From TMP-86 sp039807285 (lineage in GTDB: Bacteria > Pseudomonadota > Gammaproteobacteria > Steroidobacterales > Steroidobacteraceae), in the NCBI GenBank assembly GCA_044226785.1, contig JBGAGK010000005.1, positions 100,275 to 164,274 on the forward strand: a stretch of 64,000 nt of DNA, given 5' to 3'. Made by a program: the position numbers and the translations under genes. Positions within the stretch are counted from its first letter, which is position 1; each line of letters begins with the position of its first letter. The notes below the pieces were generated by a model that was not told where the DNA came from, did no database searches, and saw only the letters and a program-made list of their open reading frames with translations. Positions 27,341-35,586 of this stretch are shown in pieces.

Positions 27341-27565
27341 CTAGTGCTGATCGGTGTAGGGCAACAGGGCCAGGAACCGGGCACGCCGGATGGCCAGCTG
27401 GAGCTGCCGCTGATAATGGGCACGGGTGCCGGTGATCCGGCTCGGAACGATCTTGCCGGTCTCGGTGATGTAGCCCTTGAGGACTGCAAGATCCTTGTAG
27501 TCGATCTGCTTGACGTCATCCGCCGTGAACCGGCAGAACTTCTTGCGCCTGAAAAAACGTGCCAT
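27341..27565 (-). CDS. rpsR: 30S ribosomal protein S18
   Basis: 74 aa. MARFFRRKKFCRFT start, IDYKDLAVLKGYITETGKIVPSRITG core and a basic C-terminus. Lies 17 bp upstream of rplI and 23 bp downstream of rpsF. No priB homologue sits between rpsF and rpsR, unlike E. coli. Confidence 0.98.
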   Translation of the reverse strand: MARFFRRKKFCRFTADDVKQIDYKDLAVLKGYITETGKIVPSRITGTRAHYQRQLQLAIRRARFLALLPYTDQH

Positions 27566-27588
27566 CTGTGTGTTCCTCGAGCCGTCCC

Positions 27589-27978
27589 TCAGCGGGACCC
27601 CATCGAAAGATCGTCGTCATCGCCATCCATGTAGTCGTCGTGCCGGCGGGCATTCTCGTCCGGCGGTCGCGACATCGGGGAAGGCTCGGTCACGGCCTCG
27701 TCCATCTTCACGACCAGGTGCCGCAACACGGCGTCGCTGAAACGGAAAGCCGCTGTCAGCTCAGACAGTACCCTGGCATCGCATTCGATGTTCAACAGGA
27801 CGTAATGGGCCTTGTGGACTTTCGAGATCGGGAACGTCAGCTGCCGGCGACCCCAGTCCTCGAAGCGATGGACCTGCCCGCCGCCGGCGCTGATGATGCC
27901 CCTGTAGCGCTCGACCATCGCAGGAACCTGCTCGCTCTGGTCCGGATGGACCAGGAACACGATTTCATAATGTCGCAT
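27589..27978 (-). CDS. rpsF: 30S ribosomal protein S6
   Basis: 129 aa. MRHYEIVFLVHPDQSEQV start and GGQVHRFEDWGRRQLTFPI and KAHYVLLNIE motifs are S6. The C-terminus is extended by an acidic tail (HDDYMDGDDDDLSM). A GAAAGGA ribosome site precedes the ATG. First of the ribosomal trio; the upstream neighbour on the strand is betC, 84 bp away. Confidence 0.97.
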   Translation of the reverse strand: MRHYEIVFLVHPDQSEQVPAMVERYRGIISAGGGQVHRFEDWGRRQLTFPISKVHKAHYVLLNIECDARVLSELTAAFRFSDAVLRHLVVKMDEAVTEPSPMSRPPDENARRHDDYMDGDDDDLSMGSR

Positions 27979-28062
27979 GTCATTCCTTTCGGTTGTAAGC
28001 CTCCCGTTGCGAGCGGTGAGGCAAGGATTGCTTTCCGGCGACCCGGAAAAAAGACGGGCATG

Positions 28063-29592
28063 TTACCTGCCGGGCCGGCCGACGGTCAACCCGGGCAGGC
28101 GCGCCCGGGCCTCCAGGTCAGGCAGGTCCAGACTGTTCCGGATGAACTTCCGGGATGCATCGTACGGGGGCTGGTAGTCCCAGGACGTGCAATGCCCTGT
28201 TCGCAGCGCATCGTTGACGAATATCCTGCGCCGCTGGCTTGCCCGTACAGCCTGGTTCAGTGCCGGCAGATCCCAGCGCCGCGCGACTTCCTGCCGGAAC
28301 TGCGCCACACGCTGCCGGTGGGCCGGTTCCGCTGCCAGGTTGTGCAGCTCCCGCGGATCGCTGACAAGATCGAACAGCTGGTCCGGATCGACGGGCGAGT
28401 GGATGAATTTCCAGCGGTCCCGCCGGATCATCACGATGGGTGCGATGGCACCTTCCGCCAGATACTCCCCCAGAACCTCATCCGGACCCGGGCCGCCCCG
28501 CATGGCAGACACGAGGCTCCTGCCTTCGCCCGAAACACCGCTCCCCTGCAGGTCGGCACCGCCCAGATCACACAGGGTCGGCAACAGGTCCAGCAGCGAG
28601 GCCGACTCCGCCACGCGATGGGCAGCGAACCGACCCGGTGCATGCACGATCAACGGGATGCGGCAGGCCGGCTCGAAGAAGCCCATCTTGTACCACAGGC
28701 CCCGCTCGCCCAGCATGTCACCGTGGTCGGCGATCAGCAGGACGATCGTATCCTGCGCAAGTCCGGTCTCCCCCAGCACGCCCAGTATCTGGCCGATCCG
28801 CTCATCCACGTAGGACACCGCGCCGTAATATGCGCGGCGCGCGGCGCGCACCTGCACATCGTTCACCGGCTGCAGATCCAGACCGATGACATGGCGGATA
28901 CGGCGCGAGTGCGGATCGATCTGCCCCGGTTCCAGACTCACGCCGGGCATGTCGATCTCCACGCCCTCATATCGGTCCCAGTATTCCTGCGCAATCACGT
29001 AGGGATCATGGGGATGGGTCATGGACACCAGCAGCATGAAGGGCCGCTGATCCCTCGACCGGGCCAGGTCGAACAGCTTCTGCTTCGCTGCGTGCACGAC
29101 CTCCTCATCGAAATCGATCTGGTTGGTGCGCGCGCAGGGTCCGGCCTGCGCGACCGAATTCATGTCGTGATACCAGCTCGGTCGGTGCTCAAAGCGATCC
29201 CAGTCCGGCGTCCACCCGAAATCCGCCGGATAGATGTCGGTGGTCAGGCGTTCCTCGAATCCATGCAACTGGTCGGGTCCGCAGAAATGCATCTTGCCCG
29301 ACAGCGCCGTCTGGTAACCCGCAATGCGCAGACAATGCGCAAAGGTCGGAACCTGCGCTCCGAACTCCGCGGCATTGTCGTATGCGCCGATCTGCGAGGG
29401 GAGCCGCCCGGACATGAAGGAAAAGCGCGATGGCGCGCACAGCGGACTGTTGCAGTAGAACGAGTCGAATACGACACCACCAGCGGCGAGCGCATCGATG
29501 GTGGGCGTCTTCGCCACGCGATTTCCATAGGCCGGAAGGGCCGAAGCCCCGAGCTGGTCGGCCATGAGGATCAGCAGATTCGGCTTCTTCAT
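28063..29592 (-). CDS. betC: Choline sulfatase
   Basis: Type I sulfatase, 509 aa from ATG 29592. The formylglycine motif is CAPSR (Cys52) preceded by SPL. Metal ligands are in ILMADQLG near the start and ADHGDMLGERGLW. Long stretches typical of BetC are present: TALSGKMHFCGPDQLHGFEERL, TTDIYPADFGWTPD and the C-terminal QPPYDASRKFIRN. Choline-O-sulfate hydrolysis gives choline and sulfate. No signal peptide, consistent with cytosolic BetC. No bet genes and no sulfatase-modifying enzyme are in the window. It is inserted between rlmB and rpsF on the same strand. Confidence 0.85.
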   Translation of the reverse strand: MKKPNLLILMADQLGASALPAYGNRVAKTPTIDALAAGGVVFDSFYCNSPLCAPSRFSFMSGRLPSQIGAYDNAAEFGAQVPTFAHCLRIAGYQTALSGKMHFCGPDQLHGFEERLTTDIYPADFGWTPDWDRFEHRPSWYHDMNSVAQAGPCARTNQIDFDEEVVHAAKQKLFDLARSRDQRPFMLLVSMTHPHDPYVIAQEYWDRYEGVEIDMPGVSLEPGQIDPHSRRIRHVIGLDLQPVNDVQVRAARRAYYGAVSYVDERIGQILGVLGETGLAQDTIVLLIADHGDMLGERGLWYKMGFFEPACRIPLIVHAPGRFAAHRVAESASLLDLLPTLCDLGGADLQGSGVSGEGRSLVSAMRGGPGPDEVLGEYLAEGAIAPIVMIRRDRWKFIHSPVDPDQLFDLVSDPRELHNLAAEPAHRQRVAQFRQEVARRWDLPALNQAVRASQRRRIFVNDALRTGHCTSWDYQPPYDASRKFIRNSLDLPDLEARARLPGLTVGRPGR

Positions 29593-29629
29593 GGATTCCT
29601 CCAATGCCCCTGGCAGACCATGTCGATCA

Positions 29630-30394
29630 TCACGGACGCGGGCCGGCAGCGGCCAATCGCTGCCGGACGGCTTCGAACAGGGCGATGCCGGTCGAGACCG
29701 ATACATTGAGCGATTCGACATGCCCGCTCATCGGGATTCTCAACAGAAAATCGCAGTGCTCACGCGTCAGCCGCCTCAGTCCCTGCCCTTCCGCCCCGGC
29801 GACGATGGCCAGCGCGCCGGTCAGATCCCTTTCGTACAGCGGGGACGGCGCCTCGCCGGCCAACCCCGCCACCCAGATACCCCGCTCCTTCAGCGAATCC
29901 AGCGTCCGGACCAGGTTGGTCACGGCCACGAACGGCACGAACTCCGCGGCGCCCGCCGCCACCTTGCGCGCCGCGCCATCCAGACTTGCAGCCCGGTCCC
30001 GGGTCGCGATCACGGCGTCGACACCGGCCGCATCGGCGCTGCGCAGGCAGGCTCCCAGGTTGTGTGGATCGGTAATGCCGTCCAGCACGAGCAGCAACGG
30101 CGGGCGCGCCAGGTTCTCCAGCAGGTCGAACAACCGGGCCTCGTCCCAGGGTCCCAGTGTGCGCACACGCGCCACCACCCCCTGATGCGCGGCACCTCCG
30201 CACAGCCGATCCAGCTGGTTGCTGGTCGCCTCCTCGACATGCACCTGGTGACCCGCCGCCAGCGCCAGCAACGACCCGGCGCGTCGATCGGTGCGCCCGG
30301 CCTGAACCCACACCTCGAACACACGCTCGGGCGAATGCCGCAGCATCGCCTCGACCGCGTGCCATCCGTACAGGATCCGGCCGCTCTCAGCCAC
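29630..30394 (-). CDS. rlmB: RlmB, 23S rRNA 2'-O-ribose methyltransferase (G2251)
   Basis: SPOUT-class rRNA methyltransferase. 254 aa from GTG at 30394 (MAESGRILYGWHAVEAMLR). It has an N-terminal substrate-binding domain and then the TrmH knot with LDGITDPHNLGACLRSADAAGVD, IVAGAEGQGLRRL and IPMSGHVESLNVSVSTGIALFE. The GTG lies inside the last codons of rnr (8-bp overlap), so the two are coupled as in E. coli. Confidence 0.95.
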   Translation of the reverse strand: MAESGRILYGWHAVEAMLRHSPERVFEVWVQAGRTDRRAGSLLALAAGHQVHVEEATSNQLDRLCGGAAHQGVVARVRTLGPWDEARLFDLLENLARPPLLLVLDGITDPHNLGACLRSADAAGVDAVIATRDRAASLDGAARKVAAGAAEFVPFVAVTNLVRTLDSLKERGIWVAGLAGEAPSPLYERDLTGALAIVAGAEGQGLRRLTREHCDFLLRIPMSGHVESLNVSVSTGIALFEAVRQRLAAAGPRP

Positions 30395-32453
30395 GTCGGT
30401 GCCGGCGGCCTGCCGCCCGTACGACCGTGCTGTCGACCAGCTCGAAGTCGATCTGGCGTTGGGCGACATCCACTCCGGTCAATTTCACGCGGACCCTGTC
30501 ACCCATGCGATAGCGCCGCCGGGTGCTTCTGCCCACCAGTCCCAATCCGCCGCGATCCAGTTCCCAGAAGTCCCCGGGTATCGCCGACACATGCACCAGA
30601 CCGTCGATGGGCATCTGTGCCAGTTGCACGAACAAGCCGAATTCCTGCGCGCTGGTGATGCTGGCGTCGAACTGCTCGCCGACCCGCGGTTGCAGGTACA
30701 GGCATTTGAGGTAGGCCATGACATCGCGCGCCGCATCGTCGGCGCGGCGTTCACGCCGCGAGGTCTCCGCACCCAGGGCCTGAAGTTCCTTGCCCTCATA
30801 CCGGTGACCGGCCGCGCTCTTCGGCAGCAATGCCGCCTTCAGGGCCCGATGCACGATCAGATCAGGATAGCGGCGGATCGGTGAAGTGAAGTGGGCATAT
30901 TCATCCAGCGCCAGACCGAAATGGCCGATGTTGGTGGCCTGATAGACCGCCTGGGCCAGCGACCGGATGACCAGCCCTTCCAGCAGCAGCCCGTCGGGGC
31001 GAGCCGCCAGCCTTTCGATGAGCTGCCGGTATTCGCGCGGCGTGGGTTCATCCGAGAACCGGGTCGCCACGTTGATGGCACCGAGCATCTTCTCCAGCTC
31101 GGTCACCCGTTTGTCCTCCGGCAGGCCATGGACACGGAACAGCCCGCCGGCCTTTGCCTTGCGCAGCGCCGCCGCAGTCTCCACATTGGCAGCGATCATG
31201 CATTCCTCGATCAGCCGATGTGCATCGTTGCGCTCAGGCGTGCTGAAACCCACGATCACGCCATCCGCGCCGATCCGCGCCTTGACTTCGGCACCGCGAA
31301 AATCCAGCGCACCCCGGGCATCGCGCGCCGACTTGAGGGCGCGATAGATCTCGTACAGGGCATCCAGCGAACTGCGTACACCGGCGGCCAGCATCTGGGT
31401 ATGCCGCACGGGTTCACGCAGATAGTCCCACGCGGACTGGTAGGTCAGGCGCGCGTGGGAGCGGATCAGGGCTTCGAAAAAGCGCGCACGACTGATCCGG
31501 CCGTGCCGGCTCACGCGCATGTCGCACACGAAGGCCAGCCGTTCCACCTGCGGCATGAGGGAACACAGGTGGTTCGACAGGCGTTCCGGGAGCATGGGAA
31601 TGACGCGATCCGGAAAATACACCGAGGTCGCCCTCTGCCGGGCCTCCTGGTCGATGACACTGCCGGAGCGGACGTAATGGCTGACATCGGCGATGGCGAC
31701 CACCAGCCGCCAGCCACCGCCCCGCAGCGGCTCTCCAAACACCGCATCGTCGAAGTCACGCGCATCCTCGCCGTCGATGGTGACCAGCGGCAGGGACCCG
31801 AGATCCTCCCGATGCGCGCGGTCGGCCGGGCGGACCTCGCTGCCAAGGCGTTCGGCAGCCTGCAGGACTGCCGCGGGAAACTCGCCAGGCAGGTCGTGCC
31901 GCAGGATCGCGAAACGCGCTGCCAGATCCGACGGTCGCAGATCCGCCAGCACTTCAGTGACCCGCGCTTGCGCCGCCCTGCCCGCCTGCGGCCGTTTCAG
32001 TATCTCCACCACCACCGGTTCGCCATCGGGGACTTCGGGCCGCTCGCGGGGCGCAAGTTCCACCGGATACCAGTGTCCCGGGTCTTCCGGTTCGACGAGG
32101 ATTCGTCCATGGATGCGCCGCAGACGCCCGGCCATCTGCCGGGGCCCCTCTCCCAGCCGCCGGAGCAGCTTCGCAATGCGGCGCCCGCGTTCGTTGGTGC
32201 CGATTGCGCGCACCTCGACACGATCCTGATGCATCAAGGCCGTCATGTCGTCCCGCATCATGATCAAGGCAGGAGATCCGTCATCAGGCACGACGCTGGC
32301 TTCGCCCCTGGCCCTGCCGCGTACACGCCCGGTAATCGGTTCCATGCTGGGGGCAGGCCCGGGTTCGATCCGGGATTCAGCCTTGTGCTGGCGGGAACCG
32401 GAAGGTCTTCCGGTCTTGCGGCGATGATGTGGATGATGTGGATGTCTTGTCAT
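30387..32453 (-). CDS. rnr: RNase R (core form without N-terminal HTH)
   Basis: 3'-5' exoribonuclease of the RNB family. 688 aa from ATG 32453; family members usually exceed 750. The N-terminus is His/Arg-rich (MTRHPHHPHHRRKTGRPSG), then cold-shock domains (about 45-190), an RNB domain with the catalytic TIDGEDARDFDDAV aspartates, and an S1 domain at the end. The usual N-terminal helix-turn-helix and the long Lys-rich C-terminal tail are absent; the protein stops at RRHRRG. An upstream in-frame opening to 32606 crosses the tRNA gene and is not used. Confidence 0.93.
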   Translation of the reverse strand: MTRHPHHPHHRRKTGRPSGSRQHKAESRIEPGPAPSMEPITGRVRGRARGEASVVPDDGSPALIMMRDDMTALMHQDRVEVRAIGTNERGRRIAKLLRRLGEGPRQMAGRLRRIHGRILVEPEDPGHWYPVELAPRERPEVPDGEPVVVEILKRPQAGRAAQARVTEVLADLRPSDLAARFAILRHDLPGEFPAAVLQAAERLGSEVRPADRAHREDLGSLPLVTIDGEDARDFDDAVFGEPLRGGGWRLVVAIADVSHYVRSGSVIDQEARQRATSVYFPDRVIPMLPERLSNHLCSLMPQVERLAFVCDMRVSRHGRISRARFFEALIRSHARLTYQSAWDYLREPVRHTQMLAAGVRSSLDALYEIYRALKSARDARGALDFRGAEVKARIGADGVIVGFSTPERNDAHRLIEECMIAANVETAAALRKAKAGGLFRVHGLPEDKRVTELEKMLGAINVATRFSDEPTPREYRQLIERLAARPDGLLLEGLVIRSLAQAVYQATNIGHFGLALDEYAHFTSPIRRYPDLIVHRALKAALLPKSAAGHRYEGKELQALGAETSRRERRADDAARDVMAYLKCLYLQPRVGEQFDASITSAQEFGLFVQLAQMPIDGLVHVSAIPGDFWELDRGGLGLVGRSTRRRYRMGDRVRVKLTGVDVAQRQIDFELVDSTVVRAAGRRHRRG

Positions 32454-32502
32454 GGAAATGGACTGCTGGTTTCTCGCAGACCGTCGGCCTGCCTGGACTT
32501 GG

Positions 32503-32531
32503 TTGACACTTTGGATGCCGGTGCGTACATT
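32503..32531 (+). promoter_or_regulatory. Strong promoter of tRNA-Leu
   Basis: TTGACA (32503-32508) is a perfect -35; TACATT (32526-32531) follows at 17 bp. Its downstream edge is 23 bp before the tRNA 5' end. It lies divergent from the rnr start. Confidence 0.75.
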
Positions 32532-32554
32532 CTGCGCGCCTTTCAACCCCCTGT

Positions 32555-32639
32555 GCCCAGGTGGCGGAACTGGTAGACGCGCTGGTTTCAGGTACCAGTG
32601 GAGCAATTCGTGGAGGTTCGAGTCCTCTCCTGGGCACCA
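32555..32639 (+). tRNA. tRNA-Leu (anticodon CAG)
   Basis: 85-base class II tRNA with an encoded CCA. The acceptor arms GCCCAGG and CCTGGGC pair over 7 bp. Anticodon stem CTGGT/ACCAG with loop TTCAGGT gives CAG. A short variable arm, and GGTTCGAGTCC as the T loop region. Confidence 0.95.
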
Positions 32640-32718
32640 ATAAATTCAATATATTACGCGTTATTTCTCACACTGAATATAGCGCTTCGCGCCTCGCGGC
32701 TTTCGCCCGCCCACCCGC

Positions 32719-34848
32719 TCAGTTCCGGCGTGACATCGTGAACATCGCATAGTACGTGCGTCCCGGCGCAGGCTCGAAGAACCCCGCATTGCTGGCATTG
32801 ACGATGACGCTTCCCACATAGGCGCGATCGGTGATGTTGTCCACCCGAAGAAACTCGCTGAATTTCCAGCGCGCGCTCTGCTGTTCCAGGCCGACCCTCA
32901 AATTCGCCGACCAGTAAGCCGGGGCCGCGTCCGTGTTTCGATCATCCGCATAGACCTTCGATCGACCCAGCACTTCGGCCGTCGCGGTCAGGCCGATAGG
33001 CGCACGGCGCCAGGTCAGACCCGCGTACAGCGAATTCTCCGGTACCGCCGGCAACTGATTGCCGTCCACGACCTGCACCGGCAGGCAAGGCAGACCCGTG
33101 CAGGTAGTGTAGGTCTGATCGACCAGCGCCCTGATGTGCGTCAAGGCAAACCTTGCCGTGAGATGCTGCGGCAGCACCGCATCGACGGACAACTCCAGGC
33201 CGCGACGCAGAGTGGCACCGATGTTCTGATACACCGAACGCCCGCCAAAGTTGTAGAGCACCGCCAGTTCATCCCGGGTCCTCGTCTGGAACGCGGCGAG
33301 GTCGGCCCGCCAGGCCGTGCCGCCGGCTTTCAGGCCCACTTCGAGGTTGTCGCTGCGAGAGGGTTTCAATCCGAGGTTCATGCCCGGAATGCTCCCGTCC
33401 GTCGAGCGGTAGGCCAGCTCGTTCAGTGTCGGTGTCTCGAAACCCCGACCATACGCGGCATAAATGTTCAGGTCGGGCCGCAGACCATAGGTGACGCCGG
33501 CTACCGGATTCACCGCGGAATACCCCACACGACTCACCGGATCGCCGGAGAGCTGCAGCCGGTTGCGTGAGCGGAGCCTGACTTCGCTGTTGCGCACGCC
33601 AGCCAGCAGATGCCAGCGACTGCCAGGGTCCCACTCCAGCTGCAGATACTGGTCGAAGTCATGGATGAAATTGGATTCATCCCGTCGCAGATCGCCCTTG
33701 ACGCCCACCTGGTCGCCAACGAAATTGAGGTAACCCCGGCGTGCTTCGCTCATCTCGTCGTAGTTGAGCCCCGCCGTCACCCGCAGCGGGAAGCCGGCCA
33801 GGGAGTGCAGTCCGCTGATGCGGGTATCCACACCCCGGAAATCACGACCGAGGTCGATGACCCCGCCCGGGTGAGTGGGACGCGCCTGGGCCGAGAAGGG
33901 AATGGCCTGAAACTGCTCGGTGCTGCGATGTCCGGCGTACGCCGTGACGGAAAGGTCGTTCGAGCCACCGAGCTTGCGATGCCAGGTCGCTCCCCCCTGA
34001 CCCTGCTGGAGCGACTTGCGCGTGTTGTAGGTGATCGCGTTGGTCCCTGCCTGACGCGGGTCCGCCTCCCACTGCTGCCGGGTCAGGCCGAGCGGATCCT
34101 GCACCGCAGGCGTCTGGACACCATTGGCGATCAGCGTCAGTTCGGACCCGGGCGCCAGGGTGAAGCGCACCTTGGCGTTGAGGTTGTTGCGCTCCGCGTC
34201 GCTGTGATCACGATAGCCGTCGGTCTGGAAATGCGCCGCGTCCACTACATAATTCACCACACCCGCGTCACCGGATGTCTTCAGGGAATACCGTTGCGTC
34301 CCGAGGCTGCCTCCGGTGCCGCTCGCGTAGACATCATTGCCCGGCGAGCCATCCTCGGTGAACAGGGCGATGACGCCGCCGGAGGAATTGCCATACAGGG
34401 CGGAAAATGGCCCCCGCAGCACTTCGACCGCAGCCGCCGATCCCAGGTCGAACTGCGAGAACTGCCCCTGTCCATCGGGCATGGTGCCGGGGATGCCATC
34501 GGAGATCAGGCGTACGCCCCGCACACCAAAGCTGGATCGCGCACCAAACCCGCGGATGGACATCTGCAGGTCCTGCGCATAATTCTGCCGGCTCTGCACG
34601 GAGAGCCCGGGGATGGTCATCAAGGATTCCGACAGGTTGACCTGCAACTGCCCCGTGCGCAACTCGTCCAGGCCCACCCGATCCACCGATACGGGCAGAT
34701 CCATGCTCGCCTGCGCCACACGGGTGGCCGTGACCACCACCGGTGAGAGGAGCGGTGCGGGTGTCGGTCCCGCCAGAACCCCTCCAGCCAGAGCCAGGTC
34801 CGCCGGCACCAGTCCCGTCCACATCACCCACCAGAACCGCATCTTCAT
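32719..34848 (-). CDS. TonB-dependent outer-membrane receptor
   Basis: 709 aa from ATG 34848 (ATG 34842 also possible). Signal peptide, then a TonB-box-like SPVVVTATR and plug domain (LSESLMTIPGLSVQSRQ, IRGFGARSSFGVRGVRLISDGIP, VEVLRGPFSALYGNSSGGVI). The beta-barrel ends in a C-terminal aromatic strand (GRTYYAMFTMSRRN). Short extracellular loops suggest a small siderophore- or cofactor-type ligand, but the substrate cannot be read from the sequence. The plug region is reminiscent of FecA/YncD-like receptors. It stands alone between tRNA-Leu and gfa. Confidence 0.9.
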   Translation of the reverse strand: MKMRFWWVMWTGLVPADLALAGGVLAGPTPAPLLSPVVVTATRVAQASMDLPVSVDRVGLDELRTGQLQVNLSESLMTIPGLSVQSRQNYAQDLQMSIRGFGARSSFGVRGVRLISDGIPGTMPDGQGQFSQFDLGSAAAVEVLRGPFSALYGNSSGGVIALFTEDGSPGNDVYASGTGGSLGTQRYSLKTSGDAGVVNYVVDAAHFQTDGYRDHSDAERNNLNAKVRFTLAPGSELTLIANGVQTPAVQDPLGLTRQQWEADPRQAGTNAITYNTRKSLQQGQGGATWHRKLGGSNDLSVTAYAGHRSTEQFQAIPFSAQARPTHPGGVIDLGRDFRGVDTRISGLHSLAGFPLRVTAGLNYDEMSEARRGYLNFVGDQVGVKGDLRRDESNFIHDFDQYLQLEWDPGSRWHLLAGVRNSEVRLRSRNRLQLSGDPVSRVGYSAVNPVAGVTYGLRPDLNIYAAYGRGFETPTLNELAYRSTDGSIPGMNLGLKPSRSDNLEVGLKAGGTAWRADLAAFQTRTRDELAVLYNFGGRSVYQNIGATLRRGLELSVDAVLPQHLTARFALTHIRALVDQTYTTCTGLPCLPVQVVDGNQLPAVPENSLYAGLTWRRAPIGLTATAEVLGRSKVYADDRNTDAAPAYWSANLRVGLEQQSARWKFSEFLRVDNITDRAYVGSVIVNASNAGFFEPAPGRTYYAMFTMSRRN

Positions 34849-35009
34849 CCCACACATCCACTGATTCGTCGCGTGAATCTTAACGGATTGGGGTCCGACC
34901 CACGCATGACTTGCGCACGCGGGCCAAAGCGGATCAAATATCGTTCGTTTTGCATACGCGCCGGTCCCGCGCGCAACCGTCTGATCTTCGCTGCCCCAGG
35001 AGACATCGC

Positions 35010-35582
35010 ATGGCAATATCCATTCATCCTTCGGTGGACAACGGCATCAAGCCCGCCGGCAAGGACTTTGCCGGTGGCACCCTGACCTGCAAGTGCACGG
35101 ACCGGCCGGTGAAGGTCGCCCTGAAGGCGCAGACCCTGCACAATCATGCCTGCGGCTGCTCGAAGTGCTGGAAGCCCAAGGGCGCGCTTTTTTCGATGGT
35201 AGCGGTGGTTCCCCGTGACAAGGTCTCGGTGCTGCAGAACGGGGACAAGCTCGCCGTGGTCGATCCGAATGCCCTCATCCAGCGTTATGCCTGCAAGGGC
35301 TGTGGCGTCCACATGTACGGGCGCATCGAGAACACCCGCCACGCCTTCCATGGCCTTGACTTCGTACATACGGAGCTTTCCAGCGATCAAGGCTGGTGTG
35401 CGCCGGGCTTCGCGGCCTTCGTCTCCTCGATCATCGAGTCGGGATTCGATCCGGCGCGCATGGGTGAGGTGAGAAGCCGTCTCAAGCAACTCGGGCTGGA
35501 ACCTTACGACTGTCTGAGCCCTCCGCTGATGGATGCGCTGGCCACCCACGCAGCGAAGCAGTCGGGAGCGATGAAGGCCTGA
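35010..35582 (+). CDS. gfa: S-(hydroxymethyl)glutathione synthase
   Basis: 190 aa. Zinc-binding cysteines of the GFA/CENP-V fold are visible in LTCKCTDRP, NHACGCSKCW and YACKGCGVHMYGR. TLHNHACGCSKCWKPKGALFS and GLDFVHTELS are typical of glutathione-dependent formaldehyde-activating enzyme. It speeds formation of S-hydroxymethylglutathione from formaldehyde and glutathione. Its usual partner, a class III alcohol dehydrogenase, is not in the window. Some Gfa proteins may act only as glutathione carriers, so the activity is family-based. Confidence 0.88.
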   Translation: MAISIHPSVDNGIKPAGKDFAGGTLTCKCTDRPVKVALKAQTLHNHACGCSKCWKPKGALFSMVAVVPRDKVSVLQNGDKLAVVDPNALIQRYACKGCGVHMYGRIENTRHAFHGLDFVHTELSSDQGWCAPGFAAFVSSIIESGFDPARMGEVRSRLKQLGLEPYDCLSPPLMDALATHAAKQSGAMKA

Positions 35583-35586
35583 GCCG

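Noticed and set aside
27559..29709. A 716-codon open frame on the plus strand opposite betC/rpsF
   Set aside because: High-G+C DNA opens long antisense frames. The minus strand carries a clear choline sulfatase and S6 with full motifs; the plus frame shows low-complexity Arg/Pro/His/Gln composition and no domain.
30891..32576. A 561-codon plus-strand open frame opposite rnr
   Set aside because: Shadow of RNase R; also runs into the tRNA-Leu gene.
32640..32718. A+T-rich stretch after tRNA-Leu as a terminator or integration site
   Set aside because: Only a 5-bp ATTCA/TGAAT pairing, no strong stem, and no duplicated tRNA 3' end or integrase.
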